This document shows positions 1 to 7,778 of a stretch of DNA of 25,409 bases, piece after piece (within the stretch, counting starts at the first letter, position 1; each line of letters starts with the position of its first letter). This DNA comes from JAVVEZ01 sp032250895 (GTDB taxonomy: Bacteria > Pseudomonadota > Gammaproteobacteria > Pseudomonadales > Pseudohongiellaceae). The stretch spans positions 1-25,409 of the forward strand of contig JAVVEZ010000048.1 of NCBI GenBank assembly GCA_032250895.1, written 5' to 3'. Below the pieces are notes generated by a model that did no database searches, had not been told where the DNA came from, and saw only the letters and a program-made list of their open reading frames with translations. The position numbers were made by a program, and so were the translations under genes.

Positions 1-53
1 TGTTAGGCCTGCCGCCAGCGTTCAATCTGAGCCATGATCAAACTCTTCAGTTT
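1..53 (-). rRNA. rrs: 16S ribosomal RNA, 5' end (partial)
   Basis: The reverse complement reads AAACTGAAGAGTTTGATCAT followed by GGCTCAGATTGAACGCTGGC, the near-invariant 5' end of bacterial 16S rRNA including the 27F primer region. Aligned to the E. coli 5' end (AAATTGAAGAG), the mature terminus falls near position 53. The gene runs off the left edge, so only about 53 nt are present. It lies downstream of tyrS on the same strand, an arrangement I recall from pseudomonads. Confidence 0.97.
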
Positions 54-233
54 AAAAATACAGCCCCCACAAACACAACTGCTCTGCCTGTGAAAACCTT
101 TATCTTTAACGTCCAATCAAGGACATGACTCGTCAGTAAAACCTCTACAAATTAACGCAGCTGTTTACTGCCGAGCTTTTGTTTCTCAACAAAAATTCAA
201 ACAGTAAACGCCCACTTCTATTACTTGATCTAG
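54..233 (-). other. 16S rRNA leader (pre-rRNA 5' flank)
   Basis: This is the transcribed, non-coding leader between the rrn boxA and the mature 16S end. It is AT-rich and has no credible open frame. An 8-bp inverted repeat (GTTTACTG at 163-170 and CAGTAAAC at 202-209) can form a local hairpin. In known rrn operons the sequence just before 16S pairs with sequence 3' of 16S to make the RNase III processing stem. The 3' partner lies outside the window, so that pairing cannot be checked here. Confidence 0.7.
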
Positions 234-260
234 TTGTTAAAGAGCTTCCCAGAACCGGGA
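234..260 (-). promoter_or_regulatory. rrn antitermination site (boxB-boxA)
   Basis: On the minus strand the order is a small hairpin (TCCC at 257-260 pairing with GGGA at 247-250, boxB-like) and then GCTCTTTAACAA at 234-245. The latter is identical to the E. coli rrn boxA core that recruits NusB-S10 and the NusA/NusG antitermination complex. It starts about 23 nt after the promoter -10 element, as expected for an rrn leader. The nusA gene of the same system lies further along the window. Confidence 0.88.
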
Positions 261-267
261 GACGCGC

Positions 268-295
268 ATTATACAGACCCTAACATCCCTGACAA
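268..295 (-). promoter_or_regulatory. rrn operon sigma70 promoter
   Basis: On the minus strand there is a -35 element TTGTCA (290-295), a 16-bp spacer and a consensus -10 TATAAT (268-273). The bases after the -10 are GCGCGTC, a GC-rich discriminator of the kind linked to ppGpp/DksA control of rRNA promoters. The 20 bases upstream of the -35 are AT-rich and could act as an UP element. The boxA/boxB leader follows directly, which fixes the identity of the promoter. Confidence 0.88.
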
Positions 296-368
296 GTACT
301 TTACGCAATAATTCGTCAACATCCCCTGCAAGTCCCTGAATACAAGACCGCCAGGCCACTCCGCCAGC

Positions 369-1667
369 TTAAGCAAGGACTTTGTAGGCCAAATGGAAGA
401 GCTTTTTCCCCCGCCTCAGCAGATAGTACTTTCCAAACAGTGCATTATCCGGATTCAAGGTGGCAGAATTGTCCATGACCCTCTGATCGTTAACCGTTAC
501 TGCCCCATTGCCTATGAATTCCCTGGCCATTTTATTGGACCTGGCAAGCCCACTTTCGACAAGCACTTCAACCACTGAAGGATTTTCTGCAGTGAGAGCC
601 AATCCCGGCACACCATCGAGCTTCAATTGTAGGAAATCCTCCTCTGTCAACCTGCTGACAGAACCACTGAAGAGCGCATTCGTAATTCGTTCGGCCGCCT
701 CCAGTCCCTCGTCGCCATGAACGAGCCTGGTTACCTCGCGCGCAAGAATACTCTGGGCCTGGGGCTTGCTGCCTCCCGCCCGGTCCTGAGCCTCTATCTC
801 ATTGATCTCGGCCAGGCTCAGAAACGTGAAATAGCACAGAAACTTGTAGACATCCGCATCCGCCGTATTAATCCAGAATTGATAAAATGCGTAACAGGAG
901 GTTTTCGTCGGATCCAGCCAAATCGTGCCCTCCTCGGTTTTACCAAATTTGCCACCGTCCGCCTTCGTGACAAGAGGCAGAGTCAAACCATAAACCTGCT
1001 GCATATTGAGCCTGCGTGTCAAATCTATGCCGGCAGTAATATTTCCCCATTGGTCGCTGCCTCCTATCTGCAGGCTGCAATCGTATCTGCGGTTTAATTC
1101 TGCGAAGTCATAGGACTGGAGAATCATATAGCTGAATTCGGTGAAAGAGATGCCTTCCCCCTCTCGTTCAATCCGCTGCCTGACACTTTCTTTCTGAATC
1201 ATGGCATTGATGGAGAAGTGCTTGCCGATATCCCGCAGAAAGGTGAGCAGGTCGAGATTGGCTGTCCAGTCAAGGTTGTTCACCACAAGTGCGGAGTTCC
1301 CCCCACAGTCGAAATCGATGAAGCGGGCCAGCTGGAGCTTGATTTTTTCCGTCCACTGCTCTGTTACCTCAGCCGAATTGAGCTTTCTTTCTTTTGATTT
1401 GAAACTTGGATCGCCGATCATCCCCGTTGCTCCTCCTGCCACAGCAATGGGGCGGTGACCCGCCAACTGAAAGCGCCTCAGGGCCAGCAGAGGTACCAGG
1501 CTCCCAATATGCAAGCTGTCAGCAGTAGGGTCAAAGCCGCAATACAAGGTTCGACAAGCTTCCCTCAGATGCTCGTCGAGTTCCTTTTCTGCCGAGACCT
1601 GGGTTATCAATCCCCTCGCCCTGAGACTGGAGACCACCTCACTATCAATATTGCCAATACCGCGCAT
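369..1667 (-). CDS. tyrS: Tyrosyl-tRNA synthetase
   Basis: Class I aminoacyl-tRNA synthetase that charges tRNA-Tyr with tyrosine in the cytoplasm; 432 aa, close to the 424 aa of E. coli TyrS. Visible motifs: LYCGFDPTADSLHIG (about 41-55) containing the HIGH-type signature as HIGS, the tyrosine/tRNA region SDQWGNI (204-210), the KMSKS equivalent KFGKT (240-244), and a C-terminal S4-like RNA-binding domain from about residue 365 ending near LLRRGKK. KFGKT rather than KMSKS marks the E. coli TyrS type. The ATG at 1667 has an AGGA ribosome site 7-8 nt upstream. The gene is divergent from mepM and ends about 74 bp before the rrn -35 element with no clear terminator between, so some read-through into rrn is possible. 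Confidence 0.97.
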   Translation of the reverse strand: MRGIGNIDSEVVSSLRARGLITQVSAEKELDEHLREACRTLYCGFDPTADSLHIGSLVPLLALRRFQLAGHRPIAVAGGATGMIGDPSFKSKERKLNSAEVTEQWTEKIKLQLARFIDFDCGGNSALVVNNLDWTANLDLLTFLRDIGKHFSINAMIQKESVRQRIEREGEGISFTEFSYMILQSYDFAELNRRYDCSLQIGGSDQWGNITAGIDLTRRLNMQQVYGLTLPLVTKADGGKFGKTEEGTIWLDPTKTSCYAFYQFWINTADADVYKFLCYFTFLSLAEINEIEAQDRAGGSKPQAQSILAREVTRLVHGDEGLEAAERITNALFSGSVSRLTEEDFLQLKLDGVPGLALTAENPSVVEVLVESGLARSNKMAREFIGNGAVTVNDQRVMDNSATLNPDNALFGKYYLLRRGKKLFHLAYKVLA

Positions 1668-1845
1668 CGCTGCTTCCTATTAACCAAACAAGCTGTGTTC
1701 TACCGGAAAATTTAAGACCGGCAACTTTACAAGATGAGAACGCAATTACAAGCCCTAATTTGTCATGCTCCGTGAGGCATGCCCTGGACAAGAATGCATC
1801 AAAGTTATTCAGAGGCTCCGTAGAGGTATACCAAACTGTAAATTT

Positions 1846-1854
1846 TGTTATAAT
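1846..1854 (+). promoter_or_regulatory. Extended -10 promoter for mepM-anmK
   Basis: TGTTATAAT at 1846-1854 is a perfect extended -10 element (TGn plus TATAAT). No good -35 is visible 16-18 bp upstream, as is tolerated for extended -10 promoters. Transcription would start near 1861, giving a leader of about 39 nt before the ATG at 1900. This placement argues against any mepM start upstream of about 1861. Confidence 0.6.
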
Positions 1855-1899
1855 CCAGCCAATTATATGACTTACCGCATAAGCTACTATAAAAAATCC

Positions 1900-3261
1900 A
1901 TGAATGTATCTGATTTTATAAAGCAGTTTATAGACACATTTTTACCACGCAAACATATGATCGTGGTAATAATTTTACTTTTCGGACTCGGCCTGATTCG
2001 TTCCCAGCCTGTTTCTCAGGAACCGCCCCCCCTGAAAACGCCGGCACCACTGCAGGAGCAAGTGGCCAGCAACGTGAAAATTCAGACTGAAGCGGAAATT
2101 CCAGCCGAGCCGGAAATTCCCCTTATCGAAACTGATCGGCGATACCTGGCGGAAGTAAAAACAGGCGATAACCTGACAGTACTCTTCAAGCAGGCAGGTT
2201 TAAGCCCACGAGATGTCTTCCTGATCACCAACAGTCGCTCTGAGGCCCCCATTCTGAACAATCTCCGCCCAGGCTACACCCTTGTCTTTGATATCAATGA
2301 CACCGGCAGGCTGGCCTCGCTTGAAGTGATCACAACGCCACTTGAGAGTTATCTTTTCACGCTTGATGAACAATCCAAATATGGCATGGAGCACATTCAG
2401 AGAGAACCCGACGTCATCCAGACATTCAAGCAGGCCACCATCGAAGATTCCCTGTTCATGGCGGCCACCAAGGGGGGGATCTCGGCCCCCATTACCATGG
2501 AACTGGCGGACATTTTCAGTGGTGTCATCGATTTCATTCTGGATACCCGCTCGGGTGACACGTTTACCGTGCTCTACGAGGAGAAATTTCTCAACGGCAA
2601 ATTTATCGGGAATGGCGCAATCCTGGCAGCTCAATTCTCCAACCAGGGCGAAACCTACACCGCCTTGCGTTATCAGAACAAACAGGGCGACTGGGCATAC
2701 TACAACACTGATGGCGAGAGCATGAAAAAGGCCTTCCTGCGCAACCCCATTGATATCGTTCGCATCAGCTCAAATTTCAGCCTTGCCAGAAAACACCCCA
2801 TTCTCAATACCATTCGCGCCCACAAAGGTACCGATTACGCGGCTCCAAGAGGAACTCCGGTTCAGGCAACCAGCGATGGACGGGTCGTATACGCTGCCAG
2901 AAACGGCTCCTTTGGCAAACTGGTGGTCTTGCAGCACGGAGAGCGCTTCCAGACCAAATATGCCCATCTCTCTGACTATGCCAAGGGTATCAAGGCAGGC
3001 GCACGAGTACGGCAGGGCCAGGTAATTGGCTATGTTGGCACGACCGGCAGTGCCACAGGCCCCCACCTTCATTATGAATTTCTGATGGATGGCGTCCACA
3101 GGAATTACCGCACCATCCACGATAAGTTACCCAAAGCCGAAGCCATTGCCGCCAATGAAATGCAAGGTTTCCGGGAGCAGACCCAAATTCTTCTGGCACA
3201 CCTGGATTCTTTCTCCCAAAACCCCTCCCTGGCCCAGATCAACAGCCCCAAAAAAGAATGA
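1900..3261 (+). CDS. mepM: M23 family murein endopeptidase, MepM-like
   Basis: Zinc metallopeptidase of the LytM/M23 family, predicted to cut peptide cross-links in peptidoglycan in the periplasm; 453 aa against about 440 for E. coli MepM. An N-terminal membrane anchor or signal segment (about 20-34, MIVVIILLFGLGLI) is followed by a Pro/Glu-rich linker, an OapA/LysM-like region starting VKTGDNLTVLFKQAGLS (about 86-102), and the catalytic domain. Zinc and catalytic residues seen: H308 and D312 in HKGTD, H356 in YAHLSD, and H389/H391 in GPHLHYEF. The open frame extends upstream to 1765, but the extended -10 lies inside that extension. I therefore chose ATG 1900; ATG 1867 is possible but has almost no leader. 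Neither start has a good Shine-Dalgarno. It overlaps anmK by ATGA. Confidence 0.93.
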   Translation: MNVSDFIKQFIDTFLPRKHMIVVIILLFGLGLIRSQPVSQEPPPLKTPAPLQEQVASNVKIQTEAEIPAEPEIPLIETDRRYLAEVKTGDNLTVLFKQAGLSPRDVFLITNSRSEAPILNNLRPGYTLVFDINDTGRLASLEVITTPLESYLFTLDEQSKYGMEHIQREPDVIQTFKQATIEDSLFMAATKGGISAPITMELADIFSGVIDFILDTRSGDTFTVLYEEKFLNGKFIGNGAILAAQFSNQGETYTALRYQNKQGDWAYYNTDGESMKKAFLRNPIDIVRISSNFSLARKHPILNTIRAHKGTDYAAPRGTPVQATSDGRVVYAARNGSFGKLVVLQHGERFQTKYAHLSDYAKGIKAGARVRQGQVIGYVGTTGSATGPHLHYEFLMDGVHRNYRTIHDKLPKAEAIAANEMQGFREQTQILLAHLDSFSQNPSLAQINSPKKE

Positions 3262-4397
3262 GAAAGGGCAAACTCTATTTGGGCTTGATGTCCGGCACGA
3301 GCGTCGATGCTGTTGACTGTGCTCTTGTCGATTTCACCAACACCAGACCTCACTTGCTGGATTTCCTGAAGCTCGACATCGATGCCACCCTTAGGCATCG
3401 CATCATCAGCCTGTGTGGTGATGGTATCAATCAAATAGAGGAGCTTGGGGTCCTTGATGTTGAATTGGGTGAGTTATTCGCCAGTGCCGCCCTGCACATT
3501 CTGGCTCGCAACAAGCTAAAGCCATCAGATATCAGAGGACTTGGCAGCCACGGCCAGACCATCCGGCACAAACCGCCAGGCTCGATGACGGATAAGGTCT
3601 TTACTCTGCAGATTGCCGACCCGAACATCATTGCCGAACGCACCTCCATTACGACGGTTGCCGACTTCAGACGTCGCGATATGGCTGCGGGCGGGCAGGG
3701 AGCTCCTCTTGTGCCTGCCTTCCATCGGGAATTTTTCCAAAGCGCCGGAGTAGATCGCATCATTCTGAATATCGGGGGCATGGCCAATATCACACCGCTG
3801 CCAGGAGATGCCCGATCGATGCCAGGCGGATTTGATACGGGACCTGGCAATGTTCTGATGGATTACTGGATATCGAAACATCAAGGCCAGCGATTTGACC
3901 GGGATGGCAACTGGGCCGCATCAGGTCAGGTAGACACCAACTTGCTCGACAGCCTGTTGGATGAGAACTATTTCAGAATCCCGCCACCCAAGAGCACGGG
4001 GAGAGAATTATTTTCCCCCTTCTGGCTCGAACAACGACTGGCAAGCCTGAAGACATCCTTGCCAGCAGCAGATGTTCAGGCCACCCTGCTCGAACTGACC
4101 ACCTCCACGATTGCCACTGCCGTGGCCAAGCTGGTTGCAGAGGGAGAGGTGCTGGTCTGTGGTGGCGGGGCATTGAATACCCAACTCATGGCCAAGCTGC
4201 AACGGAAACTTCCAACCCTGAGCGTTCTGCCAAGCAATGCAAGCGGCCTGGCTCCGGAATGTGTGGAAGCGGTTGCATTTGCCTGGTTTGCCATGCAGGC
4301 CATCGAAGGAAAGCCCATAGACCTGACGCTGATAACTGGCGCCAGACATTTGAATATACTGGGGGGGATTTACCAGAGCGGAAAGAACGTCAGATAG
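3258..4397 (+). CDS. anmK: Anhydro-N-acetylmuramic acid kinase
   Basis: Phosphorylates 1,6-anhydro-MurNAc released during cell-wall turnover to MurNAc-6-phosphate, in the cytosolic recycling pathway; 379 aa, normal for the family. Motifs: the N-terminal phosphate loop GLMSGTSVDAVD (9-20; the family often has DG where this has DA), GSHGQTIRH (97-104), FRRRDMAAGGQGAPLVP (137-153), NIGGMANIT (171-179), GFDTGPGN (191-198, with D193 as the likely catalytic base) and a C-terminal VCGGGALN. Its ATG overlaps the mepM stop (ATGA), so translation is probably coupled to a hydrolase that acts on the polymer it recycles. Its 3' end overlaps the 3' end of erpA by 8 bp, tail to tail. Confidence 0.96.
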   Translation: MRKGKLYLGLMSGTSVDAVDCALVDFTNTRPHLLDFLKLDIDATLRHRIISLCGDGINQIEELGVLDVELGELFASAALHILARNKLKPSDIRGLGSHGQTIRHKPPGSMTDKVFTLQIADPNIIAERTSITTVADFRRRDMAAGGQGAPLVPAFHREFFQSAGVDRIILNIGGMANITPLPGDARSMPGGFDTGPGNVLMDYWISKHQGQRFDRDGNWAASGQVDTNLLDSLLDENYFRIPPPKSTGRELFSPFWLEQRLASLKTSLPAADVQATLLELTTSTIATAVAKLVAEGEVLVCGGGALNTQLMAKLQRKLPTLSVLPSNASGLAPECVEAVAFAWFAMQAIEGKPIDLTLITGARHLNILGGIYQSGKNVR

Positions 4398-4743
4398 AAA
4401 ACGATTGGCCACAGCCACAGGTTGTCGTGGCCAGCGGATTGTTGACGACAAAACGTGAACCCTGCAAACCCTCCACGTAATCAACACTGGAACCCACCAG
4501 ATACTGAAAGCTGAGAGGGTCCACCAGCATGTCCGCGCCCTGGTGGGATATTACCGTATCGTCATCATTGACCACTTCATCAAAAGAAAAACCATATTGA
4601 AATCCAGAACATCCACCACCGGTGACGAAGACCCTGAGTTTCAGATTCGAATTTCCTTCTTCTTTGAGCAATTGACCGACTTTGCTGGCCGCATTATCGC
4701 TCAGCGTCATGAGTGTCGGGACATGTGTTTGAACCGCTGACAT
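4390..4743 (-). CDS. erpA: Iron-sulfur cluster insertion protein ErpA
   Basis: A-type carrier that delivers Fe-S clusters to apo-proteins such as the isoprenoid enzymes IspG/IspH; 117 aa against 114 in E. coli. The three cluster-ligating cysteines are present: C45 in GGGCSGFQYGF, and C109 and C111 in the terminal TTCGCGQSFSI. The wording GFQYGF and the SFSI end are typical of ErpA rather than IscA or SufA. The frame is open to a TTG at 4767, but ATG 4743 has AAAGG 9 nt upstream and gives the family length, so it is preferred. The gene is monocistronic in appearance, 60 bp downstream of the bactofilin gene on the same strand. Confidence 0.95.
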   Translation of the reverse strand: MSAVQTHVPTLMTLSDNAASKVGQLLKEEGNSNLKLRVFVTGGGCSGFQYGFSFDEVVNDDDTVISHQGADMLVDPLSFQYLVGSSVDYVEGLQGSRFVVNNPLATTTCGCGQSFSI

Positions 4744-4803
4744 CAAAATAAGCCTTTCTGACTGCAATCACAAGAATTGCCATTATGACAATAACCAAGC
4801 AAT

Positions 4804-5241
4804 TCAGTCAAGTATTAGCGATTCGTCGCCCATGTCGGTTTTTGCTTTTTCTGCCTTTTCCATGCTCAATCTTCTGGGTTCCTTGCCGCCGGCTGCCCGA
4901 TGCTGCAGGCTGCCGTTTACCTCAGATCCCATGACCATTTCAATAAGATTGTAATAGACGTTGCCCACCACCATGGCTTTTGCCGCCAATTCCACGTGGT
5001 TGCTGGAGTAAACATCACCTTCCACAAGACCATTGATGATGATGGAAGGCACGGATATCTCGCCCTGCACAACACCACTTTCTCTAATCCGCACCTCTGC
5101 GGCCGAGTCATCCTCCGCCAGAATATTACCCTTGATTTTACCCTCTATTTCCAAGGTCCCACTGAAATGAATATCTCCACTTATTTCCGTAGATTTTGAT
5201 ATCAGCGTTGTTATATTGCTCGTATTAAATGGTGATTTCAC
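4804..5241 (-). CDS. Bactofilin (polymer-forming cytoskeletal protein)
   Basis: 145 aa. The central part (about 15-105) shows the short hydrophobic/Gly periodic pattern of the right-handed beta-helix bactofilin domain: STEISGDIHFSGTLEIEG, KIKGNILAEDD, GVVQGEISVPSIIING, LVEGDVYSSNHVELA, VVGNVYYN. The tails are short, polar and probably disordered, as in other bactofilins. Such proteins polymerise without nucleotide and position cell-wall enzymes or envelope machinery at the membrane. The start is GTG at 5241, supported by GAGG 5 nt upstream. The ribosome site overlaps the stop of the upstream coiled-coil membrane protein gene (9 bp gap), so the two are almost certainly co-translated. Confidence 0.9.
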   Translation of the reverse strand: MKSPFNTSNITTLISKSTEISGDIHFSGTLEIEGKIKGNILAEDDSAAEVRIRESGVVQGEISVPSIIINGLVEGDVYSSNHVELAAKAMVVGNVYYNLIEMVMGSEVNGSLQHRAAGGKEPRRLSMEKAEKAKTDMGDESLILD

Positions 5242-5250
5242 TCTTACCTC

Positions 5251-5988
5251 TTAGCCCTCAACCAGCCAACCAAAGCTTTTCTGGACTGTCTTGGCGTTCC
5301 GGCCCTCTGCCACTGCAATGATTTGAACCTTCTCCGGAACAAAATTATCAGGAATGACCAGTTCGCCCTCGATGTTCTGGAAATAACGAAACTGCAGTTT
5401 TATATCCAGTGGCATATTGGAAACGGCAAGACTGCGCAATGGCATCGACACGTCCTCATGCTCCTGAACTCCCAGGATATTGACGTTGACATGGCCTTCA
5501 ATCGGGACATCATTATTGCCCAGTTGTTTAAGCTCCAGGCGGTAACGAAAGCGATTCTCCGTGCCGGTGACGAACAGGTCAAGCTGGCCGATGACAAGGC
5601 CGGTTTCATCATTCTCAGGAGAAAGAATTTGCTTGTAGAAGACCACATCCTCTTCAAGCTGGACGATTTTTCCCCGCAAGCTCAGAATGGTCTCCTGTAC
5701 CGACTCCAATGCCTGACGATCAACCACGCTGGCCTGTTGGCTATTCACCAGTTCCTGCCCCAAGGCCTCGAGTTGCTGCCGATAGTCAGCCACGTCCAGT
5801 AAAAGTTGGTCTCTTTCCGCGCTGGCATTACCACTTTTCCTGGCCCCCTGATTCAGGCCAAAGTAATAAGAACCAAAACCTGTGGCCAGCAACAACAAGA
5901 GCACGCTGGTGCCGATAACAAAAGTACGCCATGGCTGATAAGGTACCACGACCATTCTTTCCTGTTTGCTTCCTTTTACTACCGGCAT
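5251..5988 (-). CDS. Single-pass coiled-coil membrane protein, function unknown
   Basis: 245 aa; no enzyme motif seen. A short basic cytoplasmic N-terminus is followed by one membrane segment (about 22-43, FVIGTSVLLLLLATGFGSYYFG), a coiled coil rich in Leu, Gln and Glu (about 57-120), and a beta-rich C-terminal domain (about 130-245) presumably in the periplasm. It matches in position, layout and general character a conserved gene beside argC in pseudomonads that I recall as DUF6776; this is from memory and unverified. The frame is open to a TTG at 6003, but ATG 5988 with AAGGGA just upstream is preferred. Tight linkage to the bactofilin gene suggests it could be that polymer's membrane partner (inference). 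Confidence 0.75.
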   Translation of the reverse strand: MPVVKGSKQERMVVVPYQPWRTFVIGTSVLLLLLATGFGSYYFGLNQGARKSGNASAERDQLLLDVADYRQQLEALGQELVNSQQASVVDRQALESVQETILSLRGKIVQLEEDVVFYKQILSPENDETGLVIGQLDLFVTGTENRFRYRLELKQLGNNDVPIEGHVNVNILGVQEHEDVSMPLRSLAVSNMPLDIKLQFRYFQNIEGELVIPDNFVPEKVQIIAVAEGRNAKTVQKSFGWLVEG

Positions 5989-6018
5989 CTTTCCCTTATC
6001 CAAGACAACGAAAACGTT

Positions 6019-7050
6019 TCACGGTATTGCCGAAATCAGATTGAGACCGCTGGTTTCAGGCAGACCGAACATTATATTCATGTTTTGTATGGCCTGTCCT
6101 GCGGCACCTTTCACCAGGTTGTCCTCAACGGCCAGCACCACCACGGTATCGCCTCCCTGCGGCCTGCAAACCGCCAGCTGACATTTGTTGGTACTGCGAA
6201 CATGGCGGGTTTCAGGACTTGATCCAGCCTCCAGTACATCCACGAAGGGCTCTCCCACATAGAATTCCTCAAACAAACTCTGGAGGTCCGCATTTTTGTC
6301 CAGCAGACGCGCATACAGTGTGGCATGTATGCCCCTGATCATTGGCGTCAAATGAGGCATGAACGTAAGATTGACGGGTCTCTGACTCATGGCATTCAGG
6401 CCCTGGGTAATTTCCGGCAGATGTCTGTGCCCATTGATACTGTAGGCCTTCATATTCTCGCTGGCCTCGCAGAGCAGCGTAGCCATTGCCGCCTTGCGGC
6501 CAGCTCCGCTCACCCCGGATTTTACATCAGCGATCAAACTGTCAGCATCCACCAGGGCATGCTTCACCAGGGGCAGGAATCCCAACTGCACGGCTGTCGG
6601 ATAACAACCAGGGTTGGCCAGCAGCCTTGCCGTTTTGATCTTCTCCCGGTTGACCTCCGGCAAGCCATAGACGGATTCTTCGAGATATTCAGGGCAACTG
6701 TGCTCCATACCGTACCAAAGGCCCCATTCCTGCGCATCCTTCAATCTGAAATCGGCTGAAAGGTCGACCACCCTGACCCCCCTGGACAAGAGTTCCGGCA
6801 CCCTTTTCATTGCCGTTCCATTTGGCGTGGCGAAAAAGACCAGGTCACAGGCGGACAGACTGGCACTATCAGGCTCGCTGAAACTCAGCTCAAGATGACC
6901 GCGCAGATTGGGAAACAGGGATTTGACCGGCAATCCGGCCTCAGATCTGGACGTGACAACCTTGATAGACACATCCGGATGCAAAACCAGCAAACGAAGA
7001 AGCTCTACCCCGGTGTAACCCGTAGCCCCCACAATCCCGACGTTTATCAC
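6019..7050 (-). CDS. argC: N-acetyl-gamma-glutamyl-phosphate reductase
   Basis: Third step of arginine biosynthesis: NADPH-dependent reduction of N-acetylglutamyl phosphate to the semialdehyde. 343 aa, against 344 in Pseudomonas by my recollection. N-terminal Rossmann motif VGIVGATGYTGVELLRLL (4-21); the catalytic cysteine is C149 in NPGCYPTAVQLG; GHRHLPEI and HLTPMIRGIHATLY are conserved substrate-binding stretches; the C-terminus has NLVKGAAGQAIQNMNIMFGL. The frame is open to a GTG at 7083, but the GTG at 7050 gives the family N-terminus MINVGIVG and has GGAG exactly 6 nt upstream, so it is chosen. It lies 30 bp upstream of the coiled-coil membrane protein gene and may be cotranscribed with it. 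Confidence 0.95.
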   Translation of the reverse strand: MINVGIVGATGYTGVELLRLLVLHPDVSIKVVTSRSEAGLPVKSLFPNLRGHLELSFSEPDSASLSACDLVFFATPNGTAMKRVPELLSRGVRVVDLSADFRLKDAQEWGLWYGMEHSCPEYLEESVYGLPEVNREKIKTARLLANPGCYPTAVQLGFLPLVKHALVDADSLIADVKSGVSGAGRKAAMATLLCEASENMKAYSINGHRHLPEITQGLNAMSQRPVNLTFMPHLTPMIRGIHATLYARLLDKNADLQSLFEEFYVGEPFVDVLEAGSSPETRHVRSTNKCQLAVCRPQGGDTVVVLAVEDNLVKGAAGQAIQNMNIMFGLPETSGLNLISAIP

Positions 7051-7202
7051 CGTATGCTCCAAATCATGATATGCAATTTCCACGAGCGCCTATGATAAAA
7101 GGCCCTTGTCAAAAGAGAAAGCGCAAATATCCATGCAGGCTGAGAATACCCGCTGGTGATGGTATTATCTGTACCCAGGTTCCTTGAAGATGCCCTGAAT
7201 AA

Positions 7203-7250
7203 CCCGTCATCCCGGCGCAGCAGGCCGGAATCCAGGTCATCCGCCGGGGC
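7203..7250. repeat. REP-like extragenic repeat in argC-hemJ spacer
   Basis: The divergent argC-hemJ spacer (7051-7312) holds a GTCATCCCGGC...GCCGGAATCCAGG unit at about 7206-7235, with a 5-bp CCGGC/GCCGG inverted repeat (7212-7216 and 7224-7228). A partly similar GC-rich GTCATCCGCCGGGG follows. This wording resembles the short dispersed extragenic palindromes common in many proteobacteria. I see no other copy in this window. The rest of the spacer must contain the argC and hemJ promoters, but no convincing -35/-10 pair was found. Confidence 0.45.
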
Positions 7251-7312
7251 GATGGTATAGGGCTTGTTCAGAGCTCTCCTGGCCGTTATCGTATCTCATC
7301 GGAGAATTTCCA

Positions 7313-7735
7313 ATGCTTTGGCTAAAGGCTTTTCATATCATTGCTGTCGTCTGCTGGTTCAGCGGCCTATTCTACCTGCCCAGACTCTTCGTCTATCACG
7401 CCATGAGTGACGACAAGGTCAGCCAGGAACGCTTCAAGGTGATGGAACGCAAACTCTATCGCGGCATCATGACGCCCTCCGCCGTCATTGCCATGGCTCT
7501 GGGCATTGCCCTGATTACCCTGAACCCGGGATATTATCTGCAATCGGGCTGGATGCTCGCCAAACTGGCGGGTGTTTTTCTGTTATTGATCTACCACATG
7601 AAATGCTGGGATTACCTGAAAGCATTCAGGGATGACAACAACACTCATGGCCATGTCTTTTATCGCTGGTTCAATGAGCTGCCGGTCATCCTTCTGTTCG
7701 CCATTATCATTCTGGTGGTGGTCAAGCCCTTTTAA
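7313..7735 (+). CDS. hemJ: Protoporphyrinogen IX oxidase, HemJ type
   Basis: 140-aa inner-membrane protein with four predicted helices (about 4-22, 54-72, 82-100 and 121-138). It converts protoporphyrinogen IX to protoporphyrin IX, the penultimate step of heme synthesis, in bacteria lacking HemG/HemY. The N-terminus LKAFHIIAVVCWFSGLFYLPRLFVYH carries the conserved His8 and the family WFSGLFYLPRLF signature. The motifs YRGIMTPS, KLAGVFLLLIYH and FNELPVILL follow in the expected order. ATG 7313 has GGAG 8 nt upstream. hemL follows after 43 bp on the same strand, making a heme-pathway pair. Confidence 0.94.
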   Translation: MLWLKAFHIIAVVCWFSGLFYLPRLFVYHAMSDDKVSQERFKVMERKLYRGIMTPSAVIAMALGIALITLNPGYYLQSGWMLAKLAGVFLLLIYHMKCWDYLKAFRDDNNTHGHVFYRWFNELPVILLFAIIILVVVKPF

Positions 7736-7778
7736 GCTTGTCTATCTATTTCCAATTTCAGTTTTATAAGGAATCTCC

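Noticed and set aside
1765..1899. Longer mepM product from 1765
   Set aside because: The extended -10 promoter at 1846-1854 lies inside the extension, and the extra residues are not of signal-peptide type.
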